A stretch of 64,000 nucleotides of DNA from positions 248,001 through 312,000 of the forward strand of contig JAEUHN010000029.1 in the NCBI GenBank assembly GCA_016795365.1, read 5' to 3'. The notes under the pieces are model-generated. The model was given only the letters and a program-made list of their open reading frames with translations. It was not told the DNA's origin and did no database searches. Made by a program: the position numbers and the translations under genes. This stretch comes from Verrucomicrobiaceae bacterium (GTDB lineage: Bacteria > Verrucomicrobiota > Verrucomicrobiia > Verrucomicrobiales > Verrucomicrobiaceae). This document shows, piece by piece, positions 11,922 through 21,420 of the stretch (the first letter of the stretch is position 1; the number at the start of each line of letters is the position of its first letter).

Positions 11922-13358
11922 ATGAAAACACCTCAAACTCCAGCTTCCTCTCGTCGTCGTTTCGTCAAACAATCCGTCGCCGCAGGCCTCGGCTTCAGTT
12001 TCCTTCCCGCCTACCTCACCAGCGCACGCGCGGCGGACAATCCGAAGCAGCCGCCAAGCCGCCGCATCAATCTCGGCTGTATCGGTGTGGGCGGACGTGC
12101 GGGCAGTGTCATTCCGGGACTGACGGCGGCAGGCAATGCGTTGCCAGTGGCCTTTGCGGATGTGGATTTTGCGATGGCGAAGGGCATCGAAAAGAACCTC
12201 AAAGCCTTCCCGGATGTGAAGCGCTTCAGCGACTTCCGCGAGATGCTCGACAAGATGGGCAAGGACATCGACGCCGTGAGCGTGGTGACGCCGGATCACA
12301 CGCACTTCGTTGCCGCGATCAGTGCGATGGCGCTCGGCAAGCATGTGTATGTGGAAAAGCCGCTCACGCACACGTTTGAAGAAGCAGAGATCCTCATGCG
12401 TGCCGAAAAGAAGTTCAAGGTGGTCACGCAGATGGGCAACCAAGGCCACACCTCGGCCGGCGCGGAGCAGTTCAAGCAAATGCTCGCCGCAGGCATCGTC
12501 GATGACATCGTGAAGATCGACGCATGGAAGTCGCCTTCGCTGTGGTTCATGAACGCGGAGGAGCGTGCGCTTGTGAAGGGCTATCCAGCGGAGGAGCCGA
12601 AGCCCGAATCGCTGAACTGGGATCTCTGGTGCGGCCCGCAGGAGGTAAAGCCCTTCAGCAAGATGTATCACCCCTTCAACTGGCGCGGCTTCCACCTCTA
12701 CGGCGGCGGCATGTTTGGCGATTGGGGCGCGCACATCATCGACTTCGCGCACGATCATCTGAAGCTCGGCCTGCCCACGCACATCACGCCGCTGGCGCTG
12801 GCCGACTATAATCAGATCAGCTATCCGCTGAGTTCCGACATTCGTTTCGAGTTCCCGGCCCGCGGCGAGAAAATGCCCGTCGTTGAGTTGCACTGGAAAG
12901 CCGGTGGCGACATCAAATTCGACCTCGCGGAGAAATACGGAGACCCAGGCAAGGATGGCAAAGTCCTGATGCCAAACCTCGGCAACGCTGGATCGTTGCT
13001 GCATCGCAAGCAAGGCGACTATGTGGTCCAACGCGGTTCCCATGAGCGCCACTCGCTGGTTTACCCTCGGGCAAAGATGGTAGAGTTGGGCGATGCGTTG
13101 TCGCTACATCCGCCGAAATACAGCCACCAGGAAAGCTTCGTCCAGGCCTGCATGGGCAACGGCACCACCGAATCGCGCTTCAGCGTCTCGGGCGTGCTGA
13201 CACAGGTCCTGAACCTTGGCACCATCGCCGAGTATCTGAACGTCGATCTTCAGTTCGACCCGATGACGAAGCGCTTCATCGGCAACGAGCAGGCCAACGC
13301 ACGTCTCGCTGGCCCCTCTCCACGCGCGGAGTGGGCAGATTGCTACAAGCTGGCTTAG
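11922..13358 (+). CDS. Tat-exported Gfo/Idh/MocA-family oxidoreductase
   Basis: A 478 aa NAD(P)-dependent sugar or sugar-alcohol oxidoreductase. A twin-arginine leader (SRRRFVKQSVAAGLGF, about 10-38) precedes a Rossmann domain with GCIGVGGRAGS (about 52-62). The family signature EKPLTHTFEEAE carries the conserved EKP Lys at about 145, and the C-terminal alpha/beta domain includes DWGAHIIDFAHDHL, where the conserved Asp/His typically catalyse. Such exported members are abundant in Verrucomicrobiota and Planctomycetota and probably act on glycan-derived sugars outside the cytoplasm, with cofactor loaded before Tat export. A methionine-rich or metal site is not visible. Neighbours are other secreted glycan proteins. 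Confidence 0.92.
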   Translation: MKTPQTPASSRRRFVKQSVAAGLGFSFLPAYLTSARAADNPKQPPSRRINLGCIGVGGRAGSVIPGLTAAGNALPVAFADVDFAMAKGIEKNLKAFPDVKRFSDFREMLDKMGKDIDAVSVVTPDHTHFVAAISAMALGKHVYVEKPLTHTFEEAEILMRAEKKFKVVTQMGNQGHTSAGAEQFKQMLAAGIVDDIVKIDAWKSPSLWFMNAEERALVKGYPAEEPKPESLNWDLWCGPQEVKPFSKMYHPFNWRGFHLYGGGMFGDWGAHIIDFAHDHLKLGLPTHITPLALADYNQISYPLSSDIRFEFPARGEKMPVVELHWKAGGDIKFDLAEKYGDPGKDGKVLMPNLGNAGSLLHRKQGDYVVQRGSHERHSLVYPRAKMVELGDALSLHPPKYSHQESFVQACMGNGTTESRFSVSGVLTQVLNLGTIAEYLNVDLQFDPMTKRFIGNEQANARLAGPSPRAEWADCYKLA

Positions 13359-13378
13359 CTTGGTTTCTAGCCGTAGGG

Positions 13379-13440
13379 GAACGCAAAGGGCACAAACAAT
13401 AGAGTCATCTCTCTTTGCGTTCTCTGCACTCTTTTGCGGC
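13379..13440. repeat. Intergenic repeat with CTTTGCGTTC arms
   Basis: GAACGCAAAG (13379-13388) and CTTTGCGTTC (13413-13422) are a perfect 10-base inverted repeat, followed by TCTGCACTCTTTTGCGGCC. A related copy (TTCTGCGTTCTC...GTCTTTGCGGCCC) occurs at about 14725-14757, also immediately before a signal-peptide gene. Such TTTGCG-rich phrases recur between genes in many environmental bacteria; function is unknown. Confidence 0.6.
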
Positions 13441-13450
13441 CTTTCATTCC

Positions 13451-14683
13451 ATGAAGACTCTCTCCATCACCTCCCTGCTGCTCATTTGCGCCGCGCTCGC
13501 GCCTGCGCAAAACATCGAGCAAGCGTGGGATGTGGTGTGGTCGCGCTTTTACCTGCCAAAGGTGCAGACCTTTGGCGATTACCTCAGCAGCTACGAGAAG
13601 GGCCAAGAGCAGTCGCATCTGCCGACGGCAGACGAGGCGAAGCGGCAGTATCCGAATCCCTGCGGCTACAGCACAGGCATGGAGGACGGCGCGATTCTCG
13701 GCGGCGCGATGCTGAGCGTGTTGTGTGATCGATTTGAAGTGACTCGTGACGAAGCTTTGCGTGAGAAAGCCGCGAACGTGTTCAGAGGCTTGAAGCTATG
13801 CGCCACGGTGCATGGCGTGCGCGGCTTCGTAGCGCGCAATGTGTGTCCCGAGGACGCGACCGGCGTTTTCATCAACTCCTCGCGCGATCAGGTTACGCAC
13901 TTCGTGCATGGCTTGTGGCTCTACCATCACAGTGCACTCGCCGATGACGCTACGAAGCAGCAGATCCGCACGCTGCTCGCGGATGTGGCCGAGCGCATGA
14001 TCGCTTGTGTCACGCCGGTGAACGATTTCGACTTTTGCCGCGCCGATGGCACGCGCTGTCCGCTGGGCATCTGTCGAATGTGGAATGTGCAGCCACACGA
14101 GGCGGCGCGCTTGCCGATGATCTACGCTGCCGCATGGGACGTGACGAAGGACGAACGGTATCGTGCGCAGTGGCGCAGGTATGCAGCGGACGCGATTGCA
14201 CAGTCCGCCGAACCCGGTCCCAACAAGCCCGCCTACGCGCTGCTCCAGATGCAATGTTCGCTGGAGCTTCTGCATGAACTGGAGCCGGACACTGAGCTGA
14301 AGACGAAGATTCATGCGTGCATGATCAAGGTGCGCGACCTGGCGGCGAAGCGATTCGCCAACGTGCGGCAGCAGCTCGCGAAGAAGACACCCGAACAGAT
14401 GGCAATGCTCGGCCCTGACTGGCGCAAGGTAAAGGAATGGAAAGACCAGAAGGGCTACGCAAATCCGCAGTGGGGGCCGTTCCGCGAGATCTGGAGCCTC
14501 ACGCGTGAGGCTGGCGAGTCTGCGTTGATTTTGCTGATGGTGGAGCCCGGTTTGATCTCGGAGACGCAACGCCAAGAGCTCGCTGAGATGTTCCGCAGTT
14601 TCGATTACACGCACAATGCGAGTTGCGGCCTCATCTACCATCTCGCCGCCCATTGGAAGGCAAAGCGGGATCGAGTGTTTTAG
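13451..14683 (+). CDS. Exported protein, possible alpha/alpha-toroid glycan enzyme
   Basis: A 410 aa protein started at ATG 13451, which gives a clean signal peptide (ITSLLLICAALAPAQ). I cannot name a family with certainty. The body is helical, with repeats of aromatic/charged segments (DQVTHFVHGLWLYHHSAL, WRRYAADAIAQSAE, LLHELEPDTELK), consistent with an (alpha/alpha) toroid as in secreted glycan lyases and unsaturated-uronide hydrolases. Several Cys (CRADGTRCPLGICRMW) could form disulfides. It sits between the Gfo/Idh oxidoreductase and the beta-helix protein, all plus strand and all exported, so a shared polysaccharide task is likely. Confidence 0.7.
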   Translation: MKTLSITSLLLICAALAPAQNIEQAWDVVWSRFYLPKVQTFGDYLSSYEKGQEQSHLPTADEAKRQYPNPCGYSTGMEDGAILGGAMLSVLCDRFEVTRDEALREKAANVFRGLKLCATVHGVRGFVARNVCPEDATGVFINSSRDQVTHFVHGLWLYHHSALADDATKQQIRTLLADVAERMIACVTPVNDFDFCRADGTRCPLGICRMWNVQPHEAARLPMIYAAAWDVTKDERYRAQWRRYAADAIAQSAEPGPNKPAYALLQMQCSLELLHELEPDTELKTKIHACMIKVRDLAAKRFANVRQQLAKKTPEQMAMLGPDWRKVKEWKDQKGYANPQWGPFREIWSLTREAGESALILLMVEPGLISETQRQELAEMFRSFDYTHNASCGLIYHLAAHWKAKRDRVF

Positions 14684-14766
14684 CTGTCACGAAACGCATG
14701 GATTCCAAAAGAAAGGCTTCATGCCCTTCTGCGTTCTCAGCGAGTCTTTGCGGCCCATCAAACTTC

Positions 14767-16260
14767 ATGAACCGGCGTCATCAGCTTCATTCTTCTTTGT
14801 CTCACTCAGTCCGAGCCTTGCTTTTGATCGCGCTTGGGTTGCTCTTCGCCGTTGCTCGCGCCCAGACGCCATCGAAAGGAGGTGAGCGCTTTGTCGCAGC
14901 TCCTGGACCCGATGTATTTGCTGACTCGATTCTACAGGAAGCGATTGATGAGCAAGCGGCAAGAGGCGGCGGCGTGGTGGTGCTGGGTGCAGGGGATTTC
15001 AAGCTGTCGCGAAAGGCGGGCGACGAGACGGTGGTGATCAAGAGCGGCATCACGCTGCGCGGCCAGGGATTCGCGACGCACCTTTACCTCGATCCGAAGA
15101 CACCACCGAATCCGCTGCGCTACTTCCCAATCCGTATTGGCACGAGCAAGGTCCCAGCGAGCAACGTGGTGATCGAGCACCTGCGCTACACGGGTCACGA
15201 CAAGGCCATCGGTGGAGGATCGATCATGGGTCTCAACGCGCGGCTCGATGAACCGGAGTCGATGCTGCTCTCGTGCGACAACGTCACGATTCAGCACTGC
15301 TGGATTTATGATGCGAAACAAGCCGCGGGCTGCACCAAACCAGGGTCGGCGATGTATGAAGCGAAGACTGTGATCAGTCCGGAAGAAGCGGCTGCTGCGA
15401 GCAAGAAAGGCCTCCGGGGCAAGTCTTACCAAGATGCCGATCGGCTCGCCGCGCAGTTCAAGAACTGGCAGGTGTGCCACAACTTCATCGACACCTGCGG
15501 CAACAAGGCAGTCGAACTCGCGGAGTGCAACGGGGGCCTGATCGCCGACAACTACATGACCAATGTCGTCGATGGTCCGCAGGTGATCTTTGGCAGTCGC
15601 AACGTGCAGATTCGCGACAACGAAGTGTATTTCACCAGGACCGGCATCAACATCACGGAAGGCTCCAACCACATCCGGGTGAGCGGCAATCACGTCGAGC
15701 CCGTGGCGACGATCCATCCGGCGGAGGCCAATGCATGCCTGTTCTTCCGCACCGAGCCGCAGCCGCTTGTCACGACCATCTCGCATGTGGTGGTGACGGG
15801 AAACGTGTTCCGCGACCAGACGACGAAGCAGAAGGGCACGGTGAAGTTCACCACGCGCCCGGAGTCACTCGGCTGCACCTATGAGGCGATCACGATGACG
15901 GGCAATGTCTTCGATGGCGACGTGCTCTTCCTTGACCGTCGATCACCCGGAAAGACGAAGATTCAGGATGTGGTGTTCGCCGACAACATTTGCGAGGGCG
16001 ATGTGATCTCCGAATCGTCGGTGAAGATAATGTCGCGCAACATAATGGTGCGTGGCAATCAGTTGCGAAAGGCAGGCGACTACGAGTTGCAGGCGAGCGG
16101 ATGGATCTGGTCGGGCAATTCGCACGCGCATGGTTCGCTTACCATCGCCGCTGGCACGGAAGGGAATGTCGTCCACGACAACGTGACAACGACGGAGATC
16201 GCTTATCACGGCGTGAAGAGTTCGCTCGCGAACAATGTGGTTCGTCCGGATAGCCGATAG
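14767..16260 (+). CDS. Exported right-handed parallel beta-helix protein
   Basis: A 497 aa protein. Start ATG 14767 is followed within about 15 residues by a signal peptide (VRALLLIALGLLFAVARAQ). The mature part shows the ladder of short strands of pectate-lyase-like beta-helices: VVVLGAGDFKLS, GITLRGQGF, VVIEHLRYTG, VTIQHCWIYD, GGLIADNYMTNV, VQIRDNEVYF, IRVSGNHVEP, VVVTGNVF and IMVRGNQLRK. The opening FADSILQEAIDEQAARGGG resembles pectate-lyase superfamily N-termini. It is probably a polysaccharide lyase, hydrolase or glycan-binding protein outside the cytoplasm; catalytic residues cannot be assigned. An in-frame extension back to 14623 covers the previous gene's 3' end and is rejected. Confidence 0.82.
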   Translation: MNRRHQLHSSLSHSVRALLLIALGLLFAVARAQTPSKGGERFVAAPGPDVFADSILQEAIDEQAARGGGVVVLGAGDFKLSRKAGDETVVIKSGITLRGQGFATHLYLDPKTPPNPLRYFPIRIGTSKVPASNVVIEHLRYTGHDKAIGGGSIMGLNARLDEPESMLLSCDNVTIQHCWIYDAKQAAGCTKPGSAMYEAKTVISPEEAAAASKKGLRGKSYQDADRLAAQFKNWQVCHNFIDTCGNKAVELAECNGGLIADNYMTNVVDGPQVIFGSRNVQIRDNEVYFTRTGINITEGSNHIRVSGNHVEPVATIHPAEANACLFFRTEPQPLVTTISHVVVTGNVFRDQTTKQKGTVKFTTRPESLGCTYEAITMTGNVFDGDVLFLDRRSPGKTKIQDVVFADNICEGDVISESSVKIMSRNIMVRGNQLRKAGDYELQASGWIWSGNSHAHGSLTIAAGTEGNVVHDNVTTTEIAYHGVKSSLANNVVRPDSR

Positions 16261-16288
16261 CTTTTTTGCGACTTTTCTTCCCGCTCCA

Positions 16289-17800
16289 GTGAACCGAAAC
16301 TTTTCACACCGCATCACCTTCCAGTCCACGCTGGTGCTTTTCAGTATCATGTTGGTAAGCGTCGGGATGCTTCGCGGTGAGTCGCCTGCGATTGTGTTGC
16401 GCGATCTGCCGTTGCTTTTCGCAGATGACAGTGGAGTGGCGTCGAGTTCGGGCGTGAAGCGCACAGTGCATCCGGCTCGCACGCGTTCGCAGGCGGTGCT
16501 CGAAGGCGACGTGCCGCAGGAAGGCAGTCGCGTGTATCTGCACGGTTCGGTGCATTACGACGAGGCGACCGGGCTGCTGCGCATGTGGTATGCGGGCCAT
16601 CCCGATCTGCCAGACGGCAAGAAGGCGAAGGTCGAAGGCTTCCGCAGTGGCAAAGGCAACTTCGTGCTCTATGCGACATCGAAGGATGGCCTGGAGTGGG
16701 AACGTCCGACGCTTGGCTTGCACGAGTTTCAAGGCTCGAAGGAGAACAACATCATCTACGACTTCCACAGCCCAAGCGTGCTCGTGGATGCGCTCGATCC
16801 CGATCCTGCGCGGCGCTACAAGATGCTCGGCTCGTTGCGTGGCGCTTACTACTCGGCGACTTCGGCTGATGGTTTGCATTGGTCGGGACCGAAGGAGCCG
16901 ATCGTGAATTCATCTGACAACATCACGCTTACACGCGATCCGACGAGCGGCGATTACCTCGCGTTTCTGCGTCCGAAGCAGGCCATGATCCGCGGCTATC
17001 CACGTCGTGTCGTGGCGCTCTCGCGCAGCCGGGATTTCGTCAAATGGAGCAAGCCTGAAGTGGTCTTCGCGCCGGATGAACAGGATGACACATGGGCAAC
17101 CGAGCCCGGGCAGCGCACCGAGGTGAACAACATGTCTGTCTTCCCGCACGCTGCGGGGTTCCTCAGCTTCCCGACGATCTTCCGTGTAACCGCTGCGGAT
17201 CGTCCTGCATCTCAACTGAGCCCAGGACAAAGCGCCACCGATGGCACGCTTGACGTGCAGCTCATCACCAGCGCCGACGGTCGCCATTGGCAGCGGACAG
17301 AGAAACGCGAGCCGATCATCGCGCGTGGCGCGCCGGGAAGTTTCGACGCAGGATCGATCTTCAGCGTGGGCAGCACGATGGTGCATGTGCGTGACGAGAC
17401 GTGGGTCTATTACACCGGCCTCTCCACATCGCACGGTGCGCCGATGCCTCCGAAGCGAATCGCCATTGGCCGGGCGGAGTGGCGACGGCACGGCTTCGTT
17501 TCGCTTGATGCAGGCGAGGAGACCGGAAGGGTTGAGACGAAGCCTTTGCGACTCGTTGCGCCACGGCTGGTCATCAATGCCGATGCGAGCGGCGGTGAAG
17601 CGCGCGTCGCACTGCGCGAGGCCGATGGACGGGAGATTGCTGGCTTCTCCATCCAGGAATGCACTGCTTTGCACGCGGATGATCTGCGCTGGACTCCAAC
17701 GTGGAAGAACCACGCGTCGCTACCGATCGATCGTCCGATACGCGTGCTCATCGAACTCAAAAGCGCACGACTATTTAGCCTTTCCTCGTTACAACAGTGA
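16289..17800 (+). CDS. Exported five-bladed-propeller glycosidase-like protein
   Basis: About 503 aa from a GTG start at 16289, selected because it begins directly before a leader (STLVLFSIMLVSVGMLRGE); an ATG at 16235 lies inside the previous gene. Repeated blade motifs YATSKDGLEWERP, SADGLHWSGPK, SRSRDFVKWSKPE and TSADGRHWQRTEK, plus MWYAG and WVYYTGLS, resemble the GH32/GH43/GH130-like propeller seen in many PVC-group secreted proteins. The last 90 residues (APRLVINADASGGEARVAL) form a beta-sandwich. A hydrolytic or binding role on glycans is inferred; no acid/base pair can be named. Confidence 0.72.
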   Translation: MNRNFSHRITFQSTLVLFSIMLVSVGMLRGESPAIVLRDLPLLFADDSGVASSSGVKRTVHPARTRSQAVLEGDVPQEGSRVYLHGSVHYDEATGLLRMWYAGHPDLPDGKKAKVEGFRSGKGNFVLYATSKDGLEWERPTLGLHEFQGSKENNIIYDFHSPSVLVDALDPDPARRYKMLGSLRGAYYSATSADGLHWSGPKEPIVNSSDNITLTRDPTSGDYLAFLRPKQAMIRGYPRRVVALSRSRDFVKWSKPEVVFAPDEQDDTWATEPGQRTEVNNMSVFPHAAGFLSFPTIFRVTAADRPASQLSPGQSATDGTLDVQLITSADGRHWQRTEKREPIIARGAPGSFDAGSIFSVGSTMVHVRDETWVYYTGLSTSHGAPMPPKRIAIGRAEWRRHGFVSLDAGEETGRVETKPLRLVAPRLVINADASGGEARVALREADGREIAGFSIQECTALHADDLRWTPTWKNHASLPIDRPIRVLIELKSARLFSLSSLQQ

Positions 17801-17845
17801 CCTCCTCGCGTGCAAGCATCGCTTCTCTACAATCTTGAATCCATC

Positions 17846-19120
17846 ATGAACCGTCGATCCTTTCTTCATCAATCCACTGCTGCGCTCGCAGCCAGCGGCC
17901 TTTCTTCACGTGCATTTGCCAATGGCAAGCCCAAGACCATCGTGCTGCAATCCGCGTGGGCGACGCATAACATCGGAGACATCGGGCACACGCCGGGCAC
18001 GCTCCGAGTGCTCGAGGAGCATTTGCCGGAGGTGAAGGTGATCCTTTGGGCGATGAATCTCGACGAGCGCGTAACAGCGATGTTGCGGACGCGTTTTCCG
18101 AAGGTGGAGATTCTGCAAGGGAGTCTCACAGGCAAGAAGGAGCGCGATGAGAGGCTGCGCGAAGCCATTCGCGGCTCGGACCTTTTCATTCGCAACTCAG
18201 GCATGGGACAGGACACCAGCTTCATGCAGTTCTGTCAGACGGTCGGCAAACCGTATGGCTTGTTCGGTCAGTCGTATTTCCCGGACATGGTCGAGGGCAA
18301 GGGCGCGGAGGAGCGCAAAGCCTTCCTGAACAACGCGGCCTTCATCTACACGCGCGAGACGAAGACGCTAAGCATCCTCAAGAATGCAGGCGTGAAGACA
18401 CCAGTGCTGGAGTTTGGGCCCGATGGGTGCCTCGGCATTGACGTGCGCGACGATGAACGCGGGCTCGCGACGATGAAGAAGCTAGGGCTCGAGGAGAAAA
18501 AGTTCATCACCATCCAACTGCGCACGCATACACCGTCGCATCCCGGTGTGGACGACAAGCGCCCGCAAAAGCTGAACCCGCTGCATCCCACGCCGGAGAT
18601 GATCGCCGATGACGAGCGTCGTGCGGCGAAGTATCGCGAGCTGATCACGCGGTGGGTGAAGAAGACAGGACACAAGGTGCTCATCGCGCCTGAAGTGAAG
18701 AAGGAGATGGAGCACAACAAACGCTTCATCTACGACCCACTGCCGGCGGAGATTCAAAAGCACGTGGTGAATCTCGATGAGTTCTGGTGCGCTGACGAAG
18801 CCGCGTCTGTCTTCGCCCGTGCGCACACGATCGTGTGTCATGAACCTCACTCACCGATCATCGCGCTCGCGAACGGCACGCCGATCATCCACACGTTTTC
18901 CGAGTTCCATTCGCCGAAGTGCTGGATGTTCAAGGACATCGGCCTTCCCGAGTGGCTGCTGGAGTTCGACACCACCTCGATTGATCTGTGGTCCGACACC
19001 CTCTTCGCCATCGATGCCGACTACGCCGGCGCACAAGCGAAGGTGAAGAAGGCGATGGCCTACGTGCACGAGTGCTTTGGCAAATCGATGCAGCGGGTAA
19101 AGCATGTGATCGGTGAATGA
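17846..19120 (+). CDS. Polysaccharide pyruvyl transferase family protein with Tat-like leader
   Basis: A 424 aa protein whose body matches polysaccharide pyruvyl transferases: IGDIGHTPGTLRVLEEHLPE near the N-terminus, GSDLFIRNSGMGQ, TRETKTLSILKNAG, a FITIQLRTHTPSH strand in the second Rossmann-like domain, and ARAHTIVCHEPHSPIIALANGTP near the end. The family transfers pyruvate ketals from phosphoenolpyruvate to sugars, normally in the cytoplasm. Here the start ATG 17846 gives RRSFLHQSTAALAASG, a twin-arginine leader, so the protein may be exported and could have changed function. Flanking genes are exported carbohydrate proteins. Confidence 0.8.
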   Translation: MNRRSFLHQSTAALAASGLSSRAFANGKPKTIVLQSAWATHNIGDIGHTPGTLRVLEEHLPEVKVILWAMNLDERVTAMLRTRFPKVEILQGSLTGKKERDERLREAIRGSDLFIRNSGMGQDTSFMQFCQTVGKPYGLFGQSYFPDMVEGKGAEERKAFLNNAAFIYTRETKTLSILKNAGVKTPVLEFGPDGCLGIDVRDDERGLATMKKLGLEEKKFITIQLRTHTPSHPGVDDKRPQKLNPLHPTPEMIADDERRAAKYRELITRWVKKTGHKVLIAPEVKKEMEHNKRFIYDPLPAEIQKHVVNLDEFWCADEAASVFARAHTIVCHEPHSPIIALANGTPIIHTFSEFHSPKCWMFKDIGLPEWLLEFDTTSIDLWSDTLFAIDADYAGAQAKVKKAMAYVHECFGKSMQRVKHVIGE

Positions 19121-19171
19121 TTGCCAAGTAGGCTGCAATAATGCGGCATCCCCTCAGTTCTCCTTCGGCAC

Positions 19172-20323
19172 ATGCGCATATTGCCTCGCCTCACACTCAT
19201 TCTCTCGATCAACTCCGTCGTATTCGCCCAACAAGCTCCGAAGCTCGACACGGGCGATACGAATGCCAAGTGGGCTACTGTATCGACGTTGAGACCAGCT
19301 TCGGCTGCGAACCTCACCGTTTACAAGGAACCCGGACGCTACGGTGGTTGGCCAGCGAATCAGGGGCTATGGCAGTGGGGTGATGAGCTCGTCGTGGGGT
19401 TCACGGCGACTTACTACAAGGAGACGACCACCGATCATCGCATCGACCGAACAAAGCCGAGCCATCGTGTGCAGGCTCGAAGTCTCGACGGCGGCAAGAC
19501 GTGGAAGGTCGAGGCGAATCAGCCTTACTCCGATCGGAAGAACGAGCCCGAGGCAGTTCCATTGAACGAACCACTCGACTTCACTGCTCCGGATTTCGTA
19601 ATGATGTTTCGCTTCAAGGGGCTGCACCTCGGCCCGTCGTGGTTCTACACGACGCATGATCGCTGCAAGACCTGGCGGGGACCGTTCAAGTTCGATGTCG
19701 AGGGTGTGGACGGCATCTCCACGCGCACCGACTTGATCCCGCTCGGGCCACGTGATTGCCTCATGTTTGGCAGTTGCGGCAAGAAGTCGGACAATAAAGA
19801 AGGCCGAGTCTTTTGTGCGCGCACCACCGATGGCGGGCTGACGTGGAAGTTGCAGGGCTTCATCGGCGAGGAGCCGCCGAAGGGTGGTTTCGCCATCATG
19901 CCCAGCAGCGTGCGATCGGCAGGCGGGGCGCTGCTTACCACGCTTCGCAAAGGCAAGCCAGACTACACCATCGAACTCTGGCGCAGCGATGACATTGGGA
20001 AGACTTGGTCAAAGATTAGCGATGTGACCGGCAACATCGGTGGCAATCCTCCGGCGACTGTGTTGCTGCCCGATGGTCGCCTCTGCGTGACCTACGGTTA
20101 TCGCAAAAAGCCCTTTGGCATCCGCGCACGCCTTAGCAGCGACGAAGGCAAGACGTGGACGCCCGAGATCATCCTCCGCGATGACGGCTTCGATGGCGAT
20201 CTGGGCTATCCACGCACGCTCATTCGGCCTGATGGTCGCGCGCTCACCGTTTACTACTTCAATGGCCCGCAAGGCTCCGACCGCTGCATTGAGGCCACGC
20301 TTTGGACTCCGCCTGCGAAGTAG
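19172..20323 (+). CDS. Exported sialidase-like protein
   Basis: A 383 aa single-propeller protein with a signal peptide (LPRLTLILSINSVVFAQQ). Five Asp boxes are visible: SLDGGKTW, THDRCKTW (degenerate), TTDGGLTW, SDDIGKTW and SSDEGKTW. An early Arg-containing RYGGWPANQG segment and late GYPRTLIRPDGRA match exo-alpha-sialidase-like proteins of Planctomycetota and Verrucomicrobiota. It probably works on glycans outside the cytoplasm. It is plus strand and close behind the pyruvyltransferase-like gene (51 bases) and ahead of a secreted esterase, so the three may form one transcription unit. Confidence 0.85.
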   Translation: MRILPRLTLILSINSVVFAQQAPKLDTGDTNAKWATVSTLRPASAANLTVYKEPGRYGGWPANQGLWQWGDELVVGFTATYYKETTTDHRIDRTKPSHRVQARSLDGGKTWKVEANQPYSDRKNEPEAVPLNEPLDFTAPDFVMMFRFKGLHLGPSWFYTTHDRCKTWRGPFKFDVEGVDGISTRTDLIPLGPRDCLMFGSCGKKSDNKEGRVFCARTTDGGLTWKLQGFIGEEPPKGGFAIMPSSVRSAGGALLTTLRKGKPDYTIELWRSDDIGKTWSKISDVTGNIGGNPPATVLLPDGRLCVTYGYRKKPFGIRARLSSDEGKTWTPEIILRDDGFDGDLGYPRTLIRPDGRALTVYYFNGPQGSDRCIEATLWTPPAK

Positions 20324-20398
20324 CTTCGATTGGCGATCAGATCTGAGTTGTTCATGATCTACTCGTCTTCTCACGCCAACCTCAATCAAGGATTCACC

Positions 20399-21373
20399 AT
20401 GAAGCCTCTTATCCTTCTCATCGCTCTCTTCACCGCCGTTGCTTTCGCCGAACCTGCGAAGCCAGCACCGAGGTCCTTCGAATTGCCTGCGGGCATCAAG
20501 ATGGAGAAAGACATCGCTTACATCGAAGGTGGCGATGAGGCGCAGAAGCTCGACATCTACGTGCCTGAGGCACCAAGTGACAAACCGTTGCCGCTCATCG
20601 TGCATATTCACGGCGGCGGCTGGATCGGTGGCAGCAAGTTCCCGTGTCCGGTCGCAGGTATGGTGCTGAAGGGCTACGCGGTGGCGAGTGTGGAGTATCG
20701 CTTCAGCCAGAAGGCGAAGTTCCCCGCACAGATCCAGGACTGCCAGGCCGCGATCCGTTGGCTGCGCGCACATGCAAAGCAATACAACTTCGACACCGAG
20801 CATGTGGGTGTCGTCGGTGGTTCCGCGGGCGGACATCTCTCCGCGCTTGTCGGCACCTCGGGTGGGAAGAAGGTCTTCGCGCCCATTGGCGGTCATGAGG
20901 AGCAGTCCGACAAGGTGCAGGCCGTGTGCGACATCTTCGGTCCCGCCGATTTCAGCACCGTGGTGAAACAGGCGGCGGAGGACAAGAACGTGAAGAACAT
21001 CTTCGAGTTTAACACGCCCAAGGACCCATACTCATCGCTCATCGGCACCAAGCTCGACGACAAACCCAAAGCCGATGCCGTGAGCCCCGTGCACTACGTT
21101 AGCCAAGACAACCCACCCTTCCTCATCCTGCACGGCACGCATGACACGCTTGTGCCTTATGCGCAAAGTGTGCAGCTAGAAGCAGCGCTGAAAGCCCAGG
21201 GCGTGCCCGTCTGGCTCCAAACCCTGCCCGGCTCTGGCCATGGTGGACCCGCCTTTGGCAGGCCATCCGTGATTCAGCTGACCCAGAACTTTTTCGACAA
21301 GTATCTCAAAGGCACGGACGTGGCGATCCAACTCGTGCCGGAGTCGGAAGTGTCTGTGACTGACTCCAAGTGA
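20399..21373 (+). CDS. Secreted alpha/beta hydrolase, esterase/lipase HSL-like
   Basis: A 324 aa protein. Start ATG 20399 follows an AAGGA ribosome-binding site 7 bases upstream and gives a signal peptide (LILLIALFTAVAFAE). The HSL-type oxyanion motif HGGGW, the nucleophile elbow GGSAGGH, and a C-terminal HGTHDTLVP (Asp) with GSGHGGP (His) complete the Ser-Asp-His triad. Such proteins are usually carbohydrate esterases of exported glycan-degradation loci. The C-terminal tail after the last helix is about 30 residues and low in structure. Convergent with the next sialidase gene. Confidence 0.9.
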   Translation: MKPLILLIALFTAVAFAEPAKPAPRSFELPAGIKMEKDIAYIEGGDEAQKLDIYVPEAPSDKPLPLIVHIHGGGWIGGSKFPCPVAGMVLKGYAVASVEYRFSQKAKFPAQIQDCQAAIRWLRAHAKQYNFDTEHVGVVGGSAGGHLSALVGTSGGKKVFAPIGGHEEQSDKVQAVCDIFGPADFSTVVKQAAEDKNVKNIFEFNTPKDPYSSLIGTKLDDKPKADAVSPVHYVSQDNPPFLILHGTHDTLVPYAQSVQLEAALKAQGVPVWLQTLPGSGHGGPAFGRPSVIQLTQNFFDKYLKGTDVAIQLVPESEVSVTDSK

Positions 21374-21420
21374 CGCGCTTTCCCGATGCAGCACGGACGT
21401 CCATCACGAACCGGCCTCGC

